Positions 1 through 8,161 of a stretch of 64,000 nt of DNA are shown one piece after another. Under the pieces are notes generated by a model that was not told the DNA's origin, made no database searches, and saw nothing but the letters and a program-made list of their open reading frames with translations. The position numbers and the translations under genes are program-made. The stretch's first letter is position 1. Each line of letters starts with the position of its first letter. This stretch comes from Algoriphagus alkaliphilus (GTDB taxonomy: Bacteria; Bacteroidota; Bacteroidia; Cytophagales; Cyclobacteriaceae), in assembly GCF_900103735.1 (NCBI RefSeq), contig NZ_FMXE01000010.1:1-64000 (forward strand). Reading direction: 5' to 3'.

Positions 1-198
1 TATTACTGCAAGTTCCATAAATGGACTACGGTAGGATTGTGGTATTGGCTGAACAGAAAATTGATAGAATGGAAGATGGCTCAGAAACGGAGAATGGGTA
101 AAAGAAAGGCTATCAGGTAGCTGGTAACAGTTTACCGGGGAAAGCCAAATCTATTCGCACATTGGCAACTTGTACCACCAACTCTTGGTAAAAAGTAG
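1..198 (+). pseudogene. Group II intron reverse transcriptase/maturase, C-terminal fragment with nonsense codon
   Basis: Frame 1 reads YYCKFHKWTTVGLWYW, then a basic stretch ending KRKAIR and an in-frame TAG at 118-120. The frame stays open after it for 25 codons, including KPNLFAHWQL, to another TAG at 196-198. An LFxHW ending is typical of bacterial intron-encoded proteins, so the first TAG is probably a nonsense mutation replacing a Trp codon. The second copy of the intron has TGG at that place, which supports this. The gene begins outside the window. In this state the protein would lose its last 26 residues; the intron is probably inactive or dependent on another maturase. Confidence 0.7.
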
Positions 199-292
199 GG
201 GACCTGACTTTGGAAGCGTCCGCCGCGGCGGAGAGACTATCACGCACGGTGCTGTGAGAGGTTTGGGGTGAAATTCCCCTTACCTACTCGAC
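1..292 (+). mobile_element. Group II intron, 3' end only (cut by window start)
   Basis: The segment carries the C-terminal codons of an intron-encoded reverse transcriptase/maturase, then a structured RNA tail. The tail reads like domains V-VI: a likely 3' arm of domain V at 234-253, then a short stem-loop with GGGGTGAAATTCCCC and the terminal CTACTCGAC. The 3' boundary at 292 comes from comparison with a second copy near 42.0-42.3 kb, where similarity stops at the same GAC. Only the 3' part is inside the window, so whether the intron is full length upstream cannot be seen. The downstream exon leads into the typA terminator. Class assignment is not possible from this piece. Confidence 0.75.
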
Positions 293-367
293 TAATTTTA
301 GTTTATCTGACGAAAGTTTGGCTTTTTGGTTACAATTGAAAATCAAATTCATGATGAATGGAAATAA

Positions 368-398
368 AAAATCCTCCAACTTTAGGTCGGAGGATTTT
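368..398 (-). terminator. Rho-independent terminator of typA
   Basis: Arms AAAATCCTCC and GGAGGATTTT flank an 11-base loop about 35 bases after the typA stop. On the minus strand the stem is followed by an A/T-rich run. Confidence 0.75.
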
Positions 399-432
399 GA
401 TTTATGTTGGATTGTACTTAGAATCAGTTCAA

Positions 433-2238
433 TTAGGCATCTTTTTTAGCCATTCTTCCTCTTTCGTTTTCATCCAAATAAATTTTCCGCATTCGGATGG
501 ATTTTGGAGTGATCTCAAGGTATTCATCCTTTTGGATGTATTCCATAGATTCTTCCAAAGAGAATTTTTTGGCAGGAATGATTCTCACGTTGTCATCAGA
601 ACCGGAAGCTCTCATGTTCGTTAGTTTTTTTCCTTTTTGGATGTTTACTACGATGTCATTGTCACGTGAGTGCTCACCAACTACCTGTCCGGCGTACAAA
701 TCATCTCCTGGATCAACGAAGAATACACCTCTGTCCTGAAGTTTGTCGATGGCATAAGCAGTACAAGGCCCGCCTTCCATGGCGATCAATGATCCATTGA
801 TTCTGCCCTGGATATTGCCTTTGAATGGCTCGTAAGCAGAAAATCGGTGGTTCATGATTGCTTCACCCTGAGTTGCTGTCAGGACGTTGTTTCTCAAACC
901 GATCAACCCTCTGGAAGGGATTCTGAATTCGAGATGCTGAAGATCACCCTTAGGCTCCATGATCGTCAGTTCGCCTTTTCGCTGTGTGGCAAGTTCGATG
1001 ACTTTACCCGCAGTCTCCTGTGGGACGTCCACAACGAGCAATTCGATAGGCTCACATTTTACCCCGTCGATATCCTTGAAGATCACCTGAGGCTGGCCTA
1101 CCTGAAGTTCGTAACCTTCTCTTCTCATGGTCTCAATCAAAATTGACAAGTGAAGAATACCACGGCCATAGACCAAAAATTTATCTTCAGAATCTGTTGA
1201 TTCAACTCTTAGCGCAAGATTTTTCTCGGTTTCTTTGAAAAGTCTGTCTCTCAAGTGACGGGAAGTCACGAATTTTCCTTCTTTACCGAAGAAAGGAGAG
1301 TTGTTGATAGTGAAGAGCATATTCATGGTCGGCTCATCGATCGAGATTCTAGGAAGTGCTTCCGGATTATCAGGATTTGCGATGGTATCGCCGATTTCGA
1401 AATCTTCCACGCCCATTACTGCGCAGATATCTCCGGCCGTAACTTCAGAAACTTTCACTCTACCCAATCCTTCAAAAACCTGCAATTCCTTGACACGCAT
1501 TTTCTTGATCACGCCGTCCGCTTTGCAAAGTGCGATTTGTTGGTTTTCAGTGATTGTTCCTCGTTTCACACGGCCGATTGCAATACGACCTACGAAGTTG
1601 GAATAATCCAATGAAGTGATTTGCATCTGAAGTGTGCCTTCATCGATTTTTGGAGCAGGAATGTATTCCAAAATCGCATCCAAAAGTGGGAAAATAGAAT
1701 CAGTTGGGTTTTTCCAGTCCGGGCCCATCCAATTTTGCTTGGCTGAACCATATAAGGTGTGGAAATTTAATTGCTCTTCTGTGGCATCCAAGTTGAACAT
1801 CAAGTCAAAAACTGACTCATGAACTTCGTCCGGACGACAGTTTTCTTTATCTACTTTATTGACTACTACAATAGGAGTAAGTCCGAGTGCCAAAGCTTTC
1901 CCCAATACAAATCGGGTCTGTGGCATTGGTCCTTCAAAGGCATCCACCAAAAGAATAACCCCATCGGCCATCTTCAGAACGCGTTCTACTTCACCTCCGA
2001 AGTCAGCGTGACCTGGAGTGTCTATGATGTTGATTTTCGCGTCTTTGTAACGTACTGACACGTTTTTGGAAAGAATCGTAATGCCTCTTTCGCGTTCGAG
2101 GTCATTGCTGTCCAAGATTAGGTCTTGGAATTGTTGATTTTCTCTGAAGATTTGAGAGGCGTGGATGATCTTATCCACGAGGGTTGTTTTACCGTGGTCA
2201 ACGTGAGCGATGATCGCGATATTCCGAATATTCTGCAT
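433..2238 (-). CDS. typA: Ribosome-associated translational GTPase TypA/BipA
   Basis: 601 residues with the chosen start, the usual length for TypA/BipA. It is a translation-factor GTPase that binds the 70S ribosome and assists 50S assembly and stress adaptation, acting in the cytoplasm. Visible motifs: P-loop AHVDHGKT at residues 11-18, RGITI (switch I) at 51-55, DTPGH at 73-77 and NKVD at 127-130. EF-Tu domain 2-like, EF-G domain V-like and the TypA-specific C-terminal regions follow. The frame stays open for 29 codons upstream, but [10 protein letters not shown] is the conserved beginning and a TAnnTTTG box lies just upstream, so the longer form is rejected. It is transcribed alone, divergently from the symporter gene. 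Confidence 0.97.
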   Translation of the reverse strand: MQNIRNIAIIAHVDHGKTTLVDKIIHASQIFRENQQFQDLILDSNDLERERGITILSKNVSVRYKDAKINIIDTPGHADFGGEVERVLKMADGVILLVDAFEGPMPQTRFVLGKALALGLTPIVVVNKVDKENCRPDEVHESVFDLMFNLDATEEQLNFHTLYGSAKQNWMGPDWKNPTDSIFPLLDAILEYIPAPKIDEGTLQMQITSLDYSNFVGRIAIGRVKRGTITENQQIALCKADGVIKKMRVKELQVFEGLGRVKVSEVTAGDICAVMGVEDFEIGDTIANPDNPEALPRISIDEPTMNMLFTINNSPFFGKEGKFVTSRHLRDRLFKETEKNLALRVESTDSEDKFLVYGRGILHLSILIETMRREGYELQVGQPQVIFKDIDGVKCEPIELLVVDVPQETAGKVIELATQRKGELTIMEPKGDLQHLEFRIPSRGLIGLRNNVLTATQGEAIMNHRFSAYEPFKGNIQGRINGSLIAMEGGPCTAYAIDKLQDRGVFFVDPGDDLYAGQVVGEHSRDNDIVVNIQKGKKLTNMRASGSDDNVRIIPAKKFSLEESMEYIQKDEYLEITPKSIRMRKIYLDENERGRMAKKDA

Positions 2239-2258
2239 GGTTTGCCTAATTGAAGCCG

Positions 2259-2266
2259 CAAAAGTA
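2259..2266 (-). promoter_or_regulatory. Bacteroidota -7 promoter box of typA
   Basis: On the minus strand the sequence reads TACTTTTG, an exact TAnnTTTG match, about 20 bases upstream of the typA start codon. No good TTG -33 element was identified at the expected spacing. Confidence 0.55.
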
Positions 2267-2445
2267 AGAATTTTATTTGGGAGTAAGGTTATTGACCTGT
2301 GAAGTTTACGATGACAATTTGCCAAAGCGACAGGAACTTTGGATTAGATTGGATGGCTAAAATTTTCTAAAATTGAAAATTATGTGGCGAGCAGGCTTTT
2401 TAGAAAGGGCTGTTATCCCGAAACCTGAATATCCCCAAGAGCCTG

Positions 2446-3516
2446 ATGTATCGAATGTTTCTGAGATTTTCGTTTGTACTATTTTCCGTTTGGATACTGC
2501 TTTGGGTGTTTTTCGGGTTGGAATACTCCGGATTGGCTCTGATTGGTTTTTTCATTTTTTTGGGAATTGGATTTCGGAGCAAAGAATCCCTGAGAGGCTT
2601 GAGTTTCCCGGTTTTGATTTTTGGTGTAGTAGCAACAGCACTATTTTTTCCACAATATTTTCAGGAAATCAAAGGTTATTCGCTCTCCAATCTGATCACA
2701 CCATTAATTCAAATCATCATGTTTGGAATGGGCACTTCCCTCAGTCTGAGCGATTTTTCCGAAGTGGTGAAAAGTCCCAAATCAGTAATGATTGGAGTTT
2801 TCGCTCAATTTTTAATCATGCCGTTAATTGGATTTTCTCTTGCCAGTTTCAGTGGCTTGCCTCCCGAGATTGCAGCTGGAATTATTCTCGCAGGATCCTC
2901 TCCGAGTGGTACTGCCTCCAATGTGATGACTTACCTCGCTAAAGCCAATCTTGCACTTTCGGTGACGCTGACTTCGATCACCACCTTGATGGCACCGCTG
3001 ATGACGCCTGTATTGATGAAGTTATTGGCGGGTGAGTTCATCGAGATCGATTTACTGAAAATGATGTGGGATATCGTGAAAATGATCCTTCTCCCAATCA
3101 CAGCCGGATTAATTTTTAATAAGATTTTAAAAGGAAAATCCGATTGGTTGGACAAGGCCATGCCGATAGTTTCCATGATTGGGATAGCATTGATCATTTT
3201 AGTCATCACTGCCGCAGGTCGTGACAGTCTGCTGAGTATCGGTCCAATTCTTATTGTTTTGGTCATGATTCACAATCTCTCCGGCTATGGTATCGGCTAT
3301 TATTTGAGCAAACTATCGGGTTTGAGTGAGCGGGATTGCCGGACGATTGCCATTGAAGTAGGCATGCAAAATGCCGGTTTGGCATCAGGCTTGGCCAAGT
3401 CGCTTGGAAAGATCGCAACCGTTGGTCTAGCACCTGCTGTTTTTGGCCCTATACAAAACATTTCCGGTTCGATCTTAGCAAGTTATTGGCACAAAAAGGT
3501 GGTAAACGAAAAGTGA
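2446..3516 (+). CDS. Bile acid:sodium symporter family (BASS) transporter
   Basis: A 356-residue, very hydrophobic protein with about nine to ten predicted membrane helices, the normal size for SBF/BASS carriers. The segment MFGMGTSLSLSDF (about residue 90) and the motif GSSPSGTASNVMTYLAKAN (about 150-168) are hallmarks of this fold; the latter sits in the substrate/Na+ crossover region. Family members take up bile acids, pantoate, pyruvate or other organic anions with sodium. The substrate here cannot be told from sequence. It is monocistronic, divergent from typA, and ends 77 bases before the outer-membrane protein gene. Confidence 0.9.
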   Translation: MYRMFLRFSFVLFSVWILLWVFFGLEYSGLALIGFFIFLGIGFRSKESLRGLSFPVLIFGVVATALFFPQYFQEIKGYSLSNLITPLIQIIMFGMGTSLSLSDFSEVVKSPKSVMIGVFAQFLIMPLIGFSLASFSGLPPEIAAGIILAGSSPSGTASNVMTYLAKANLALSVTLTSITTLMAPLMTPVLMKLLAGEFIEIDLLKMMWDIVKMILLPITAGLIFNKILKGKSDWLDKAMPIVSMIGIALIILVITAAGRDSLLSIGPILIVLVMIHNLSGYGIGYYLSKLSGLSERDCRTIAIEVGMQNAGLASGLAKSLGKIATVGLAPAVFGPIQNISGSILASYWHKKVVNEK

Positions 3517-3593
3517 CTTTTTTATTTGAAACGAGCGCAATAAAAGCATAGGAGTTTAGTTATAATATCATCTTTTATCGTAACGCTTCTTAT

Positions 3594-5042
3594 ATGAATA
3601 AATCAGCGCTTATTTCTTTTCTGGCTTTTTTCGGGGTTTTATCACCTGGCTTTTGCCAAGAAAAGTTTGCCTTTGAATTTTATGCTGGCCCTTCACAAGC
3701 TTTTTTGACATATGAAGTTATTCCACGGAATGATTTTATTTCTCCATCTAATAACATGCAGTATCATCTGGGTACTACTTTTCTATGGAAATTGAGAGAC
3801 GATTGGCAGTTGACTGCACAATTGGAATTTTTCAAACGGGAGTTGGGGACACACGCTTATTCAAGTCCTGCTGACACGATCCAAATCACGGGATATTCCA
3901 CTGAAGGAATACCACTTTTGGCTTTGGGAGTGAGGAAAACTTGGGGGAATCTTTACCTCCAACCTAGTGTGAGTCTGATGAGAAGTCCTTCCGTTTTGGA
4001 TCAATACGATCGGGGAAATGAATGGAATGATATTAGGTTAGGCGTTATATCTGAGTCCGACTGGGGTATAGGTTTGAGGCTAGAAGGAGGGATGAAAATT
4101 TATAATCGAAGGGGAAATTACTTCTTGGGTGGACTGAGATACCAGCAGGGGCTGATTTTAATGGATAAAATGAATGCTGCGGTTCGCTATAATGAGCGGA
4201 TTGGACATGTCTTGTCTGCAAAGAGTCGAGGCACGTATGCGGGACTATTTGTGGGATATGGCATCAACGGTCACAACCTAAAATCAGCCGGTAGCCGATC
4301 CCCCAAGCGGCTGTACAATGACAATAAATTGCTTAAGCATGAATTGTCCATTGAGGATGGTTGGTATTTTATGCTTTATGGAGGTCTGAGAAGACGGGAA
4401 AATCCGCTTTCCAATGAATTTACCTATTCCAATACCAGCGGGCAATTTCAGGCAGTTTTGGGTTATAATTACAACCGCTTTTCAGTAGAAACAGGTTATG
4501 GGAACTTCAGTTATAATGCCAATTATCAAATTGATTTTGATGGGGTAGAAGCATTAGTTATGAAGTGGGAAAAATATGATATGCCCATTATCCCCTTGAC
4601 TTTCAAGTACCATATTCCGCTTAATGAGCAAAATACCGTACGTTTTGGTCCAAGCTTCAGTACTTACTTTGGGATTAGGGATCAAAGTAAATATAGATTT
4701 ATTTCTAAAGGTTCGGGAGCAACGATTACTGATGAAAAAGAATACAGATACACCAGTGAATCGTATTCTGTCCGGAATCTGGACCATGGAAGATTTATTT
4801 TTAACGCAGGTATGTTTGCCGAAATGTCGGTTTTCAATTCCAGTTTTTTGACATTCAAGGTTTCCAGAAATTTCGCTTCACCTGACTTTGTACTAATCAA
4901 AGGAAATTACATCATTGAAGGAATACCTATTTCAATAGAAAGCCCGGGAAATATCAATGGCTTCATGTTCGATTTAGGTTATAAAATCCCACTTAAAGTG
5001 CTTAATCGACAACTGAAACAAGCGCGAAAAGCGACAGCCTAA
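3594..5042 (+). CDS. Secreted outer-membrane beta-barrel-like protein, function unknown
   Basis: 482 residues with a clear signal peptide (about 22 residues, ending GFCQ). The rest is alternating aromatic/polar strands without long hydrophobic helices, as in outer-membrane barrels. Two halves with similar strand patterns can be seen (about 25-220 and 245-470). The end is atypical, a basic tail KQARKATA rather than an aromatic residue. I do not recognise a specific family. It converges with the SGNH hydrolase gene, with only two bases between the stop codons, so no separate terminator is present. A structural or porin-like role is possible but not shown. Confidence 0.8.
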   Translation: MNKSALISFLAFFGVLSPGFCQEKFAFEFYAGPSQAFLTYEVIPRNDFISPSNNMQYHLGTTFLWKLRDDWQLTAQLEFFKRELGTHAYSSPADTIQITGYSTEGIPLLALGVRKTWGNLYLQPSVSLMRSPSVLDQYDRGNEWNDIRLGVISESDWGIGLRLEGGMKIYNRRGNYFLGGLRYQQGLILMDKMNAAVRYNERIGHVLSAKSRGTYAGLFVGYGINGHNLKSAGSRSPKRLYNDNKLLKHELSIEDGWYFMLYGGLRRRENPLSNEFTYSNTSGQFQAVLGYNYNRFSVETGYGNFSYNANYQIDFDGVEALVMKWEKYDMPIIPLTFKYHIPLNEQNTVRFGPSFSTYFGIRDQSKYRFISKGSGATITDEKEYRYTSESYSVRNLDHGRFIFNAGMFAEMSVFNSSFLTFKVSRNFASPDFVLIKGNYIIEGIPISIESPGNINGFMFDLGYKIPLKVLNRQLKQARKATA

Positions 5043-5044
5043 TA

Positions 5045-5701
5045 TCAATTTTCAAAATAGCTTCTAAAAATCTCCGTCCAGAGTTCATACCCTTTTTCAT
5101 TCAGATGAAGCTGATCTTGAATAAATAACTCCGGTCTTGGGTTTCCTGCTCCATCAGTTAAAGCCTTCCAAGTATCCACGAATTCTACTTTTTCTTTGGA
5201 TAGACAATACTCATTTAACTTCTGGTTGAAAATCTCATAATTCAGCTTTTTCTCCCAGCGGGAAGGACTCGGTTTGGCACCGATCAGGTAAATCTCCATA
5301 TTCGGATCGATGAGTTGTAGGCGATTGACGATTGCGTCCAGGCTGGTAAGAATAGCAGCAACCGGCACATTGCTCCAAAGGTCATTATCTCCCTCATAGA
5401 TAAAGACTCGACTTGGCTCCAAGCGGATCACCAATGGAAATAAGTGGCTTTCAAGATCGGAAGCTTTCGACCCTCCGAAACCAGTGTTCAGAATATTTTC
5501 TTTCGGAAAAGAGCTTTGAAGGCTCTTCCACATACGGATCGTTGAGCTTCCGGTGAAGACTGTCCCCCCTTTTTTCCATCCTAAACTGTCAATTCGTGCG
5601 GAAATTTGTCTGACTTCTTGTTCGAATGGAAGAGATTGGGAAAAGGCGGTCAGATGGAGAAGACCAAAAAAGACAATAAGAAAATAAAGCGGCTTGTTCA
5701 T
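5045..5701 (-). CDS. SGNH/GDSL-family esterase/hydrolase, exported
   Basis: 218 residues from the start MNKPLYFLIV, which begins a typical signal peptide ending LTAFSQ. An upstream in-frame extension of 50 residues is not signal-like and is rejected. SGNH blocks are present: block I FTGSSTIRMW near residue 50 with the nucleophile Ser; block II NTGFGGSKASD near 72-82; block III YEGDNDLW near 102-109; and a block V DQLHLNEKGY with the catalytic Asp/His close to the C-terminus. Members hydrolyse acyl or acetyl esters of lipids or glycans, here probably in the periplasm. The natural substrate is unknown. The gene is flanked by unrelated genes. Confidence 0.9.
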   Translation of the reverse strand: MNKPLYFLIVFFGLLHLTAFSQSLPFEQEVRQISARIDSLGWKKGGTVFTGSSTIRMWKSLQSSFPKENILNTGFGGSKASDLESHLFPLVIRLEPSRVFIYEGDNDLWSNVPVAAILTSLDAIVNRLQLIDPNMEIYLIGAKPSPSRWEKKLNYEIFNQKLNEYCLSKEKVEFVDTWKALTDGAGNPRPELFIQDQLHLNEKGYELWTEIFRSYFEN

Positions 5702-5946
5702 AGGACCAAACTTAGTCGATTTTTTGCCTGAACCAAAACCGTTCATCAGCTGGCCGAATGCGTACAGTCCGTACAAAATAGATGGTTGTACGCTGTGTAT
5801 TCTGGAGTTCTCAAAATCTGTTTCTGTCACAGGAAATGGGGGTTTGGTCACATTTCTAAGGGGATGTGGATGTCAAAAACTTTCCAGCATCTTTTTGGAG
5901 GAGTTTTAGCGTTCTCTTTAATATTCCAACAATCAATCTTCCATCC

Positions 5947-7068
5947 ATGCATCAACTCACCCGTTTCTTTTGGTTTTGCAGCGGAGCAAATTTTGCTTTG
6001 CTCAAGCGTGCCCCTACCGAATCCAACAAATATTTTGGAATTGGCGCGACAGTTTTTTTCACAGGTGTACTGGCGGCATTGGCTGCCGGCTATGCGCTTT
6101 TCACGGTGTTTCAATCTTTGGTACCAGCGATTTTCTTTGGGGTGCTTTGGGGACTGATGATTTTTAATCTGGATCGGTTTATTGTTTCCAGTATGCGAAA
6201 AAAAGAAAATGCCTGGGCTGAATGGAAGCTTGCAATTCCAAGACTGGTCTTGGCTGTTTTACTCGCATTAGTAATTTCCAAGCCTTTGGAATTGAAAATG
6301 TTTGAGCGGGAAATTAACCGTAAGCTGGATGAGAAAAAGACTGAATTTATTGCACAATCCAAAGCGAATTTAGCCAAAGGATTTCCTGAGATTCAGGAAT
6401 TGGAATCAAAGATTGACACCTTGAAAAGTGAAGTTTCCCAAGCGGAAACTTTCAGAGATCAGGTTCAAAGAGAATACGATGCAGAGCGATTCGGGGAGAA
6501 AACCTCCGGCACCAGCGGAATTGTAGGCCTGGGAACCAATGCCAAAAAGAAGGAAGCGCAACTCGATGCCGCACAGCTTGCATTGGATGAGTTGCGCAAA
6601 AGAAATCAGGTGAGGGTTGATACCTTGGAAGCGCAGATTCGTCAATTTATCGCCTTTCGTCAGGCAGAATTTGAAAAGCAACAACCCGGAATCGAAGGCT
6701 TTGACGGTTTGGCTGCCCGAATGGATGCCCTGTCTGTGTTGACAACGGAAAGTTCTGCCATGGCGATGGCTAATATTTTTATCATGCTCCTTTTCATCGC
6801 AATCGAAACTGCGCCGATCTTCGTGAAATTGATTTCAGCTCGGGGTCCCTATGATGAATTGCTGGAGCTACACGAGGAAAAAGTGAAACTCTTCAAAGGT
6901 GAAAAGTGGACCAAAGCCAAAGGGGAATCCGAAGCCCGGGTGAATTACTTTCAGGATACACATTTTTACGCCACGGACCTCAACAAAGAAAAAACCAATA
7001 AGAAGAACAAAGCGCAAACCGAGGCCGAAATCGCTGAAATTGAAGAAAAATGGCGAAGGAAGGTTTAA
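5947..7068 (+). CDS. DUF4407 domain-containing membrane protein
   Basis: 373 residues from MHQLTRFFWF. Three hydrophobic segments lie near the N-terminus (about 28-50, 57-80, 98-118), followed by a long charged, coiled-coil-like region (about 125-270) and another hydrophobic segment near 280-300. The early pattern FCSGANFALLKRAPTES and this layout match DUF4407, a family widespread in Bacteroidota with no established function. An upstream extension of 27 codons lacks homology-like features, so the internal ATG is preferred. The protein ends in a Lys/Glu-rich tail. It is monocistronic and followed by the toxin-antitoxin pair. Confidence 0.85.
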   Translation: MHQLTRFFWFCSGANFALLKRAPTESNKYFGIGATVFFTGVLAALAAGYALFTVFQSLVPAIFFGVLWGLMIFNLDRFIVSSMRKKENAWAEWKLAIPRLVLAVLLALVISKPLELKMFEREINRKLDEKKTEFIAQSKANLAKGFPEIQELESKIDTLKSEVSQAETFRDQVQREYDAERFGEKTSGTSGIVGLGTNAKKKEAQLDAAQLALDELRKRNQVRVDTLEAQIRQFIAFRQAEFEKQQPGIEGFDGLAARMDALSVLTTESSAMAMANIFIMLLFIAIETAPIFVKLISARGPYDELLELHEEKVKLFKGEKWTKAKGESEARVNYFQDTHFYATDLNKEKTNKKNKAQTEAEIAEIEEKWRRKV

Positions 7069-7130
7069 GTTAATAGGTTTATTTCTAATTGATTGTGAGA
7101 AAAAAGGTCGAAAAAATTTTGCTTTACGTA

Positions 7131-7161
7131 TAGATTTATTTTTCTTTGCGTAGTAAATCTA
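7131..7161. promoter_or_regulatory. Inverted repeat upstream of DUF6364/PIN module, candidate operator
   Basis: TAGATTTA and TAAATCTA form perfect 8-base arms separated by 15 bases and lie 23 bases before the antitoxin start. Type II antitoxins commonly autoregulate by binding such palindromes. Binding here is inferred only. Confidence 0.45.
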
Positions 7162-7183
7162 TTGTTCATATAATTTCTTTGTC

Positions 7184-7438
7184 ATGGATGCTAAAATCAC
7201 ACTTGCCTTCAATAAAGATGTCATTGAAAAGGCAAAGGACTTCGCAGAGAGCAATAATATCAGTCTTTCCCGATTGACAGAGTATTTGTATTCTCAGATT
7301 ACCTCCAAAAACTATAAATCTTTGGAGGAGTTGCCTGTTTCGGATTGGATCAATGAAGTATCTGAAGGACCGATCGAATACAGAAAGCTTCCTGGCCGAA
7401 ATGACCTCAAGAATGAATTTTTTGAAAATAAAAAATGA
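7184..7438 (+). CDS. DUF6364 family antitoxin
   Basis: 84 residues. The protein begins with a beta strand DAKITLAFN and a helix-turn-helix-like segment (ISLSRLTEYLY, about residues 25-36). This resembles the ribbon-helix-helix fold of DUF6364 proteins, which pair with PIN-domain toxins in Bacteroidota. The C-terminal half is acidic and probably wraps the toxin. The stop codon overlaps the toxin start by four bases (ATGA), the standard coupling of a toxin-antitoxin operon. A palindrome just upstream may be its operator. Confidence 0.85.
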   Translation: MDAKITLAFNKDVIEKAKDFAESNNISLSRLTEYLYSQITSKNYKSLEELPVSDWINEVSEGPIEYRKLPGRNDLKNEFFENKK

Positions 7439-7851
7439 GAGTTTTTCTGGACGCCAATGTGTTGGTTTCGGTCTTGAACAAGGAGTATCCACTTTTTCCA
7501 AACTCATCCCGGATTTTAAGTTTGGCGGACAAACCCGGCTTTGAGCTTTATACTTCTCCGATTTGTCTGGCAATTGCTTATTATTTTTCGGAGAAAAAAA
7601 GCGGAACTGCTATGGCTAAGAAGAAGCTTGAAATCATTTCCACCAAGCTCAAAAGCACCTTAGTCGATCAGGAGACTGTGCGATTGACTGCATCGGACGA
7701 GCGCGTGAATGATTTTGAAGATGGTTTGGAGTACTATTCAGCATTGAATTCTGCCTGTGAATTGATTATCACGGAGGATAAAAACGGCTTTTATTTCTCC
7801 AAAATTCCTGTGATGAATTGTGAGCGATTTATGCAGGAAAGATTGTTTTAG
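7435..7851 (+). CDS. PIN domain ribonuclease toxin (VapC-like)
   Basis: 138 residues, the usual size of a PIN toxin. The N-terminus VFLDANVLVS carries the first catalytic Asp (residue 6). Further acidic residues that would complete the Mg2+ site are in the helix NDFEDGLEYY (about 92-101) and in ITEDKNGF (about 112-119). Such toxins cleave tRNA or other RNA when the partner antitoxin is degraded. The gene is translationally coupled to the DUF6364 gene. Nothing suggests damage, so this is the only apparently intact toxin-antitoxin pair in the window. Confidence 0.9.
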   Translation: MRVFLDANVLVSVLNKEYPLFPNSSRILSLADKPGFELYTSPICLAIAYYFSEKKSGTAMAKKKLEIISTKLKSTLVDQETVRLTASDERVNDFEDGLEYYSALNSACELIITEDKNGFYFSKIPVMNCERFMQERLF

Positions 7852-7867
7852 AGTAGAAAAAAACTCT

Positions 7868-7954
7868 GATTATCCGCAATCCTTCCAGTAATTAAGAAAT
7901 ATGCTTTAGATGTTGCGGATAATCGTCCACGGATGACGGTCGACGGTCCACAGC
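7868..7954 (+). repeat. Palindromic intergenic element, family B copy 1
   Basis: GATTATCCGCAA at the left and TTGCGGATAATC at the right enclose about 33 bases. A GTC/GAC/CCACAGC-rich tail follows (7925-7954). The same arrangement occurs inverted at 48.93-49.01 kb. The remaining sequence up to the next gene holds no open frame of interest apart from the promoter box below. Confidence 0.7.
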
Positions 7955-8093
7955 ATGTTCTAAGGAACTTCAAACGATATTTAATAGGGTTATTGGTATG
8001 TAATCGGTAAAACATAAAAAATTAATACTATCCAATCTTAGGTTGATTTAGCCATAACCTTATAGTTTTTCCTGATCCCCTTCCCGAGACTGT

Positions 8094-8101
8094 TACCTTT
8101 G
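8094..8101 (+). promoter_or_regulatory. -7 promoter box of the RapA-like gene
   Basis: TACCTTTG fits the TAnnTTTG consensus and lies 60 bases upstream of the start codon. A convincing -33 element was not found. Confidence 0.45.
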
Positions 8102-8161
8102 TGCGATTCTGAACCTAAAACCTAATGGTTTATTTTTCGGAACCTGACATTTAAATACAAC

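Noticed and set aside
847..1146. Plus-strand frames of 60-120 codons over typA (and similar ones over purL, rapA, the RND genes and the TonB receptor gene)
   Set aside because: They are antisense shadows of well-supported genes with no independent evidence.
433..2325. Longer TypA with a 29-residue N-terminal extension
   Set aside because: The extension is not conserved-looking and spans the -7 promoter box.
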